From Blautia sp. (GTDB taxonomy: Bacteria; Bacillota; Clostridia; Lachnospirales; Lachnospiraceae): a stretch of 8,797 nt of DNA. A model generated the notes under the pieces. That model was not told the DNA's origin, searched no databases, and saw nothing but the letters and a program-made list of their open reading frames with translations. Below, in pieces: positions 5,134 through 8,797 of the stretch; within the stretch, counting starts at the first letter, position 1, and each line of letters opens with the position of its first letter. A program made the position numbers and the translations under genes. The stretch is taken from positions 1 to 8,797 of the forward strand of contig JAFOJB010000285.1 in assembly GCA_017420455.1 (NCBI GenBank), written 5' to 3'.

Positions 5134-6915
5134 GACTGGCAGGATATTCAGGCACAGATGAGTACGGGCGCACAGAAAAATCCGGAAGACCCCGCCGGTG
5201 CGGAAGAGAGAATGCATGAGAAAGGACGCGTGATCAGCCCGATTTATGTGGGAGATTATCTGTGCTATGGGAAATCCCCCAGTGCCTGTGTAAAGTATGG
5301 GGATTATCTGTTTGCCATAGACGGGATCGGCACGAAATATGGGCTCAGTATCAAAAGCAACAAAGGCCAGATTCGTATTTTTGACCTGAAGAATAATGTG
5401 GAGCTGAGAGAGGAAGCCATCACCGCCGATGTGGGACATGCAAACTCGGTGGCGTTTGACGGGAACTATTTTTATGTGTCACCCTTGTACGACCATACCG
5501 GGGACAAGCTGGCCATGGCAAATTATATGTACAGGTTCGACAATCATTTCCGGCCCATCGGAATAGAAAAAACGCCGTTCGCTCCGCTGGGAGTATCCTT
5601 TGATCATGTCACACAGAGGCTGTACATTTACAGGGGGTCAAGAATCTATGTAAGGACAGAAAAGGGTGAATGGAAGCCTTTCACAAAGGTTGATTTTACC
5701 GGTACCGGAGAAAGCGATATCTGGAGGACGCGCTGGTATAACCAGGATTTCGCGGTTTACAACAACCATTTCTATATCAGCTCTCCCATGGGTACGATCC
5801 TGTGCGGTACGCTGGTGCCCGGAGGCGTTTCCCGGATCACCGGGAGCTTTTACCTTTATGCGACGGATTCCTTCCACCGCTTTTATATGGGCGAACTGGA
5901 GGGGATGGAATTCGACCGGAAAGGGCGGCTGTATGCACTGGACAGAGTCGGGCTTACGGGCAATCTGAAGGATGTGTTTATCGTGGAGCTTCCGGTGGGG
6001 GAAGCGGTTCCGCACAATTCCAACCTGGGCGGCGCGTTATTCCATCTTCACGATGGTATTCTGAGTTTAAGCGAGAAGACCCAGAAAAAGTTCGCGCTGA
6101 ACACAAATGAAATCCGGTCGCTGTCACAGCTGGAAGGCAGGATGCTGCAGAATAATTCCTCCATTGTCAGTATTGATAAGGGGCAGCACATCGTGGAAAA
6201 CTACCGGGTCCGGACAAATACCAGCTTTTCTCTGTTTCTGGGAGGAACCTATGAATGCAAGGGCCTCGATATCTTCAACGGACATCTGGATCTCTACGGA
6301 TTTACACAGGAGAACCGTCTGATCTTAACTACCGATGACAGGGCGCCCATGATGACGGTAAAGAGAAGCGGCACCGTAAGCTTCAGCGGAGGTTATCCCA
6401 TCAATGTTTCAGCCCCGAATACCACATCGAAACAGCTTGTGGATATCGGTGCGACTTCTCCCTTCATATCGGTCCGCAAGGTTCCGGTAAGAGTAGAAGG
6501 AGGAGATCTGACCATCGGCGCTTCCACCATCAGGACCAACGGATACTTTATCGGAGGGTATGCTGTCCATACCCAGGTGCACAATCTGACCAGGGAGTAT
6601 ATCGAGAATGAATATGTCCCGAAGGACAGTGTCCGTATCCGGGGCAGGAAGACTGACGGCGGTGTTGTCCATGTAGTGCTGATGTTCGAGGTCACGAAGA
6701 ACCTGCCGGAGGACGGTACACCCGTCACCATAGGAAAACTCAACGGGATGAATGCCTATGGCTCTAAGCCGCCGTATCATGAAACGGTTGCGGTCTCGAG
6801 GGATGGAAAAGGCGTGGTAGATGTTTCCATCGTTCTCGCGGGGGAGATACGTCTCAGGGCATTCGCACCATCCATCGGAGTATACCGGGTCACCATGTCA
6901 GTCGTTCTTGGATAA
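5032..6915 (+). CDS. Orphan propeller / phage-tail-like protein with acidic repeat N-terminus
   Basis: This protein of about 627 residues is not a family I can name. Positions count from the alternative GTG at 5017; subtract 5 for the ATG. Residues 6-66 are acidic, repeat-built and probably disordered. Residues 70-335 look like a beta-propeller: five blade-like strand pairs recur at about 89-103 (VKYGDYLFAIDG), 140-156 (NSVAFDGNYFYVS), 190-206 (GVSFDHVTQRLYIYRG), 244-258 (FAVYNNHFYISS) and 295-310 (GMEFDRKGRLYALDR). Residues 375-525 are short beta repeats rich in Gly, Asn, Thr and Ser, suggesting a beta-helix. Residues 530-632 match the pattern of small C-terminal domains of phage tail or baseplate proteins: VxIGKL, then a PPYHETV-like turn, then GxVxVxxxGEIRL and a final YRVTMSVV strand. 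There is no signal peptide, membrane segment or visible hydrolase motif, and no phage structural genes lie nearby. It could be a surface or tail-derived binding protein or a domesticated prophage fragment. Fold assignments are by eye. Confidence 0.85.
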   Translation: MDMGDQMDMEEQMDLEDQMDSEEPLELENQVGEEDWQDIQAQMSTGAQKNPEDPAGAEERMHEKGRVISPIYVGDYLCYGKSPSACVKYGDYLFAIDGIGTKYGLSIKSNKGQIRIFDLKNNVELREEAITADVGHANSVAFDGNYFYVSPLYDHTGDKLAMANYMYRFDNHFRPIGIEKTPFAPLGVSFDHVTQRLYIYRGSRIYVRTEKGEWKPFTKVDFTGTGESDIWRTRWYNQDFAVYNNHFYISSPMGTILCGTLVPGGVSRITGSFYLYATDSFHRFYMGELEGMEFDRKGRLYALDRVGLTGNLKDVFIVELPVGEAVPHNSNLGGALFHLHDGILSLSEKTQKKFALNTNEIRSLSQLEGRMLQNNSSIVSIDKGQHIVENYRVRTNTSFSLFLGGTYECKGLDIFNGHLDLYGFTQENRLILTTDDRAPMMTVKRSGTVSFSGGYPINVSAPNTTSKQLVDIGATSPFISVRKVPVRVEGGDLTIGASTIRTNGYFIGGYAVHTQVHNLTREYIENEYVPKDSVRIRGRKTDGGVVHVVLMFEVTKNLPEDGTPVTIGKLNGMNAYGSKPPYHETVAVSRDGKGVVDVSIVLAGEIRLRAFAPSIGVYRVTMSVVLG

Positions 6916-6932
6916 AAGAAACGGATCATGCT

Positions 6933-6956
6933 GCCGGCCGTATTCCGGCCGGTTTC
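6933..6956 (+). terminator. Weak candidate terminator after the propeller/tail-like gene
   Basis: GCCGGCCG (6933-6940) pairs with CGGCCGGT (6946-6953) over 8 base pairs, including one G-T wobble, around the loop TATTC. Only TTTC follows, so termination would be inefficient unless assisted. It sits 17 bases after the stop codon, the usual place for a terminator. Confidence 0.45.
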
Positions 6957-6996
6957 AGTCGATCGCTGCCCTCAGCAATGGCTGCCCGGTAACGGT

Positions 6997-7025
6997 ACTG
7001 TTTGCCGCTGAGATTGGCGTATAAT
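6997..7025 (+). promoter_or_regulatory. Possible promoter for the racemase-like / GH127 genes
   Basis: A perfect TATAAT lies at 7020-7025. The -35 region is poor: ACTGTT sits at 17-base spacing, while the better TTGCCG at 7002-7007 is too close at 12 bases. Use of this promoter may need an activator, which would suit a sugar-induced operon. The expected start near 7032 leaves a leader of about 84 bases. Confidence 0.35.
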
Positions 7026-7103
7026 GGTGAACGCACGGCTTTATTCAGCATGAAACGGCAGTTGAGTGCGTCCACGGATACATGTCAGTTTATTCTTGTG
7101 TAC

Positions 7104-7110
7104 AGGAGGA
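7104..7110 (+). promoter_or_regulatory. Ribosome binding site deciding the start at 7116
   Basis: AGGAGGA lies 5 bases before the ATG at 7116. The frame remains open upstream to an ATG at 7002, but that extension lacks a ribosome binding site, spans the predicted -10 box, and encodes a stretch unlike the family, whose N-terminus is MKVGIVYTS. Confidence 0.85.
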
Positions 7111-7115
7111 AAAAC

Positions 7116-7787
7116 ATGAAAGTCGGAATTGTATATACCAGCACCACACCGGAGCTTATTGAGACTGTAAATACGGAGATCAGAAAAAACCTCGGAGATA
7201 CGCCGGAAATCGCGGATTATCAGGATCCGTCGATCCTTGCGGAGGTCCGGGAGAACGGGTATGTTACCGCGCCGGCAGCGGCGAGGCTTGTGGGGATGTT
7301 CATGCAGGCTGTCTGTGATGGGGCAGATGCCATACTGAACTGCTGCTCCTCCGTGGGAGAAGCAGCTGACGCAGCGCAGGACCTGGGGAAATACACAGGG
7401 ATTCCCATCGTCCGGATCGATGAGGAAATGTGCAGGGAGGCAGTGCGCCTTGGAAGCCGTGTCGGCGTTCTGGCAACTCTTCCTACCACCCTGGAGCCTA
7501 CGAAAAATACCATTCTCCGGGCGGCAAGAGAGATGAACCGCCGGGTTGTTCTGGTGGACGGACTCATCGACGGGGCATTCGGGATCAACCAGGAGCAGTT
7601 TAAGAAAATGCTCTGCGACAAGGCTGAAGAAATCCGGGAGCAGGTGGACGTCGTCCTTCTGGCCCAGGGCTCCATGGCCTATGCGGAGCAGGTGATCGCC
7701 GAAAAGATCGGGAAACCCGTGCTTTCCAGCCCCAGGTTCGGGGCAGCGGCCCTGAAGGAAGCGCTTCATGCCAAAGGAATGTGCTGA
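7116..7787 (+). CDS. Aspartate/glutamate racemase superfamily protein (single-cysteine type)
   Basis: This is a 223-residue cytoplasmic protein of the Asp/Glu/hydantoin racemase superfamily, with a two-lobed alpha/beta fold. The first lobe opens with MKVGIVYTSTTPEL and carries the catalytic-cysteine loop ILNCCSSVGEAAD; Cys77, at the second C of CC, is the likely catalytic residue. Residues 98-130 contain PIVRIDEEMCREAVRLG and GVLATLPTTLEPT, typical of the family. In the second lobe, where true two-base racemases have a second cysteine (as in a GCTH motif), this protein reads LLAQGSMAYAE at 181-191, with no cysteine. It may therefore act as an isomerase, decarboxylase or lyase on a carboxylated substrate rather than as an amino-acid racemase; arylmalonate decarboxylase is a known single-cysteine relative. 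The GH127 gene follows after 67 bases with its own ribosome binding site and no terminator between, suggesting co-transcription. The substrate is unknown. Confidence 0.87.
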   Translation: MKVGIVYTSTTPELIETVNTEIRKNLGDTPEIADYQDPSILAEVRENGYVTAPAAARLVGMFMQAVCDGADAILNCCSSVGEAADAAQDLGKYTGIPIVRIDEEMCREAVRLGSRVGVLATLPTTLEPTKNTILRAAREMNRRVVLVDGLIDGAFGINQEQFKKMLCDKAEEIREQVDVVLLAQGSMAYAEQVIAEKIGKPVLSSPRFGAAALKEALHAKGMC

Positions 7788-7854
7788 ACCACCTCAGAAT
7801 ATGCGGAACAAAAAACCGGCAGAAATATCTTTTATCATATGAGGAGAGACAAGA

Positions 7855-8797
7855 ATGCTGACAGATACGAGACATTCCAGAAACGCAAAGGTCCATCCGC
7901 TGGATGGAAGAAATGTAGCCTGGACAGGAGGGCTTTGGGAAGAGCGCCTGAAGACCTGCGCCGAGGCTACGGTCCCACAGCTTCAGCACATGTTTGAAGA
8001 AAAAGAGATCAGCCATGTAGTGGAGAACTTCCGCATCTGCGCGGGTGAGGCAGAGGGAGACTTCGACGGTACCGTCTTCGGGGACGGGGATTTTTACAAA
8101 TGGATGGAAAGCGCTGTTTATACCGCTGTCAGGACGGATAACCAGGAGCTCTCAGAGAAGCTCGACGAGTTTATTGCCCTGATCGGAAAAGCCCAGCAGC
8201 CGGACGGATACCTTTCCACAAAGCAGATCATCGGGGAGATGCAGAAAAACGGGGTTTCCCGGATGGGGGATATCAATGATTTCGAGGTATACAACTTCGG
8301 GCATATGTTCACCTCCGCCTGTCTGCATTACCGGATGACCGGCAAGGACAGCTTTCTGAAGATTGCGGTGAAGACCTGCGATTATCTGGAAAAGCTCTAT
8401 GATACGGCGGAAAAGACCGGGGATGTCCAGACAGCAGTCTGTCCTTCTCATTACATGGGACTGGCGGAGCTGTACCGTACCACCGGGGAGAAGCGGTATC
8501 TGACGCTTCTTAAGAAGGCTGTGCATCTTCGGGACAGTGTGAAAAACGGTCTGGATGACAACCAGGACCGGATTCCTCTGAAGCAGCACGACAGGATCCA
8601 CGGTCATGCAGTCCGGGCAAACTATCTCTACGCCGGACTTGCGGACCTGTGTCTGGAGATGGAGGACACGGACTGTCCGGAAAAGGGAAGGGAGCCGGAT
8701 ACCGTCCGAAGCCTCAAAGAGGCGGATGATGAGGGCCGGGTTTACGAAGACAGAAACAGGGAGTCGTCTGCAGAGGAGAAGGGCAGCTCCGGAAAGA
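7855..8797 (+). CDS. GH127 (DUF1680) beta-L-arabinofuranosidase-like protein, 3'-truncated
   Basis: The frame runs open from the ATG at 7855 to the window edge (314 codons seen; family members have about 600-800 residues). A ribosome binding site, GAGGAGA (7841-7847), lies 7 bases upstream. GH127 hallmarks of the (alpha/alpha)6 barrel are present in order: VAWTGGLWEERL (21-32), FGDGDFYKWMESA (75-87), AQQPDGYLST (113-122), FEVYNFGHMF (143-152), SHYMGLAELYR (198-208) and HGHAVRANYLYAG (249-261). In the characterised family member HypBA1 the enzyme releases L-arabinofuranose using a zinc-bound cysteine nucleophile; that region lies beyond the window, so activity cannot be checked. No signal peptide is seen, which points to cytoplasmic action on imported oligosaccharides. 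From residue about 271 the sequence becomes a highly charged low-complexity stretch where homologues usually continue directly into the next helix; no frameshift or stop is seen. Confidence 0.9.
   Translation, partial: MLTDTRHSRNAKVHPLDGRNVAWTGGLWEERLKTCAEATVPQLQHMFEEKEISHVVENFRICAGEAEGDFDGTVFGDGDFYKWMESAVYTAVRTDNQELSEKLDEFIALIGKAQQPDGYLSTKQIIGEMQKNGVSRMGDINDFEVYNFGHMFTSACLHYRMTGKDSFLKIAVKTCDYLEKLYDTAEKTGDVQTAVCPSHYMGLAELYRTTGEKRYLTLLKKAVHLRDSVKNGLDDNQDRIPLKQHDRIHGHAVRANYLYAGLADLCLEMEDTDCPEKGREPDTVRSLKEADDEGRVYEDRNRESSAEEKGSSGK

Noticed and set aside
4774..5439. A minus-strand open frame with His/Leu-rich repeats
   Set aside because: The repeats are the reverse reading of the 18-bp acidic repeat. 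The frame also crosses the palindrome and terminator and has no translation signals.
7002..7115. Upstream start for the racemase-like protein
   Set aside because: The 38-residue extension spans the candidate -10 box and lacks a ribosome binding site, while AGGAGGA precedes the ATG at 7116.
8152..8607. A 151-codon minus-strand open frame within the GH127 gene
   Set aside because: It is antisense to clear GH127 motifs and has no independent support.

Overview
The window looks like a carbohydrate-use region from a mid-GC Clostridia genome, most likely Lachnospiraceae. That placement is an inference from the gut-type glycoside hydrolases, the strong AGGAGG ribosome binding sites, the vegetative promoters and the style of the proteins. 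No rRNA or other taxonomic marker is present. Every gene I support is on the + strand. I see no tRNA, rRNA, CRISPR array, integrase or transposase gene.

Layout. (1) Bases 1-3827 are the end of a sugar-import and hydrolysis operon: the C-terminal part of a CUT1/MalG-type ABC permease, then, 51 bases on, a complete cytoplasmic GH2 beta-galactosidase (lacZ). (2) Bases 3828-5031 hold a small gene with its own promoter and terminator. It encodes a 228-residue coiled-coil protein with one C-terminal membrane helix. Two imperfect palindromes with the same GGGGACGGTTCC core, in opposite orientation, flank it and resemble REP/MITE elements. (3) Bases 5032-6915 encode a roughly 627-residue orphan protein with its own promoter. 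It has an acidic N-terminus built from an 18-bp tandem repeat, a beta-propeller-like region, a beta-rich middle and a C-terminal domain like those of phage tail fibres. (4) Bases 7116-8797 return to metabolism: an aspartate/glutamate-racemase-superfamily protein, then the N-terminal part of a GH127 (DUF1680) beta-L-arabinofuranosidase-like enzyme that runs off the window and carries an unusual charged stretch at its visible end.

How the genes work together. The permease and LacZ plausibly import and cleave a beta-galactoside. The GH127 protein would release L-arabinofuranose from plant or glycoprotein oligosaccharides. The racemase-like protein is probably co-transcribed with GH127, but its substrate cannot be read from sequence. 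The two middle genes do not fit sugar catabolism. They have separate promoters with a strong terminator between them, and they look like an accessory insertion. They are the most interesting part of the window, but nothing here proves that they form a system.
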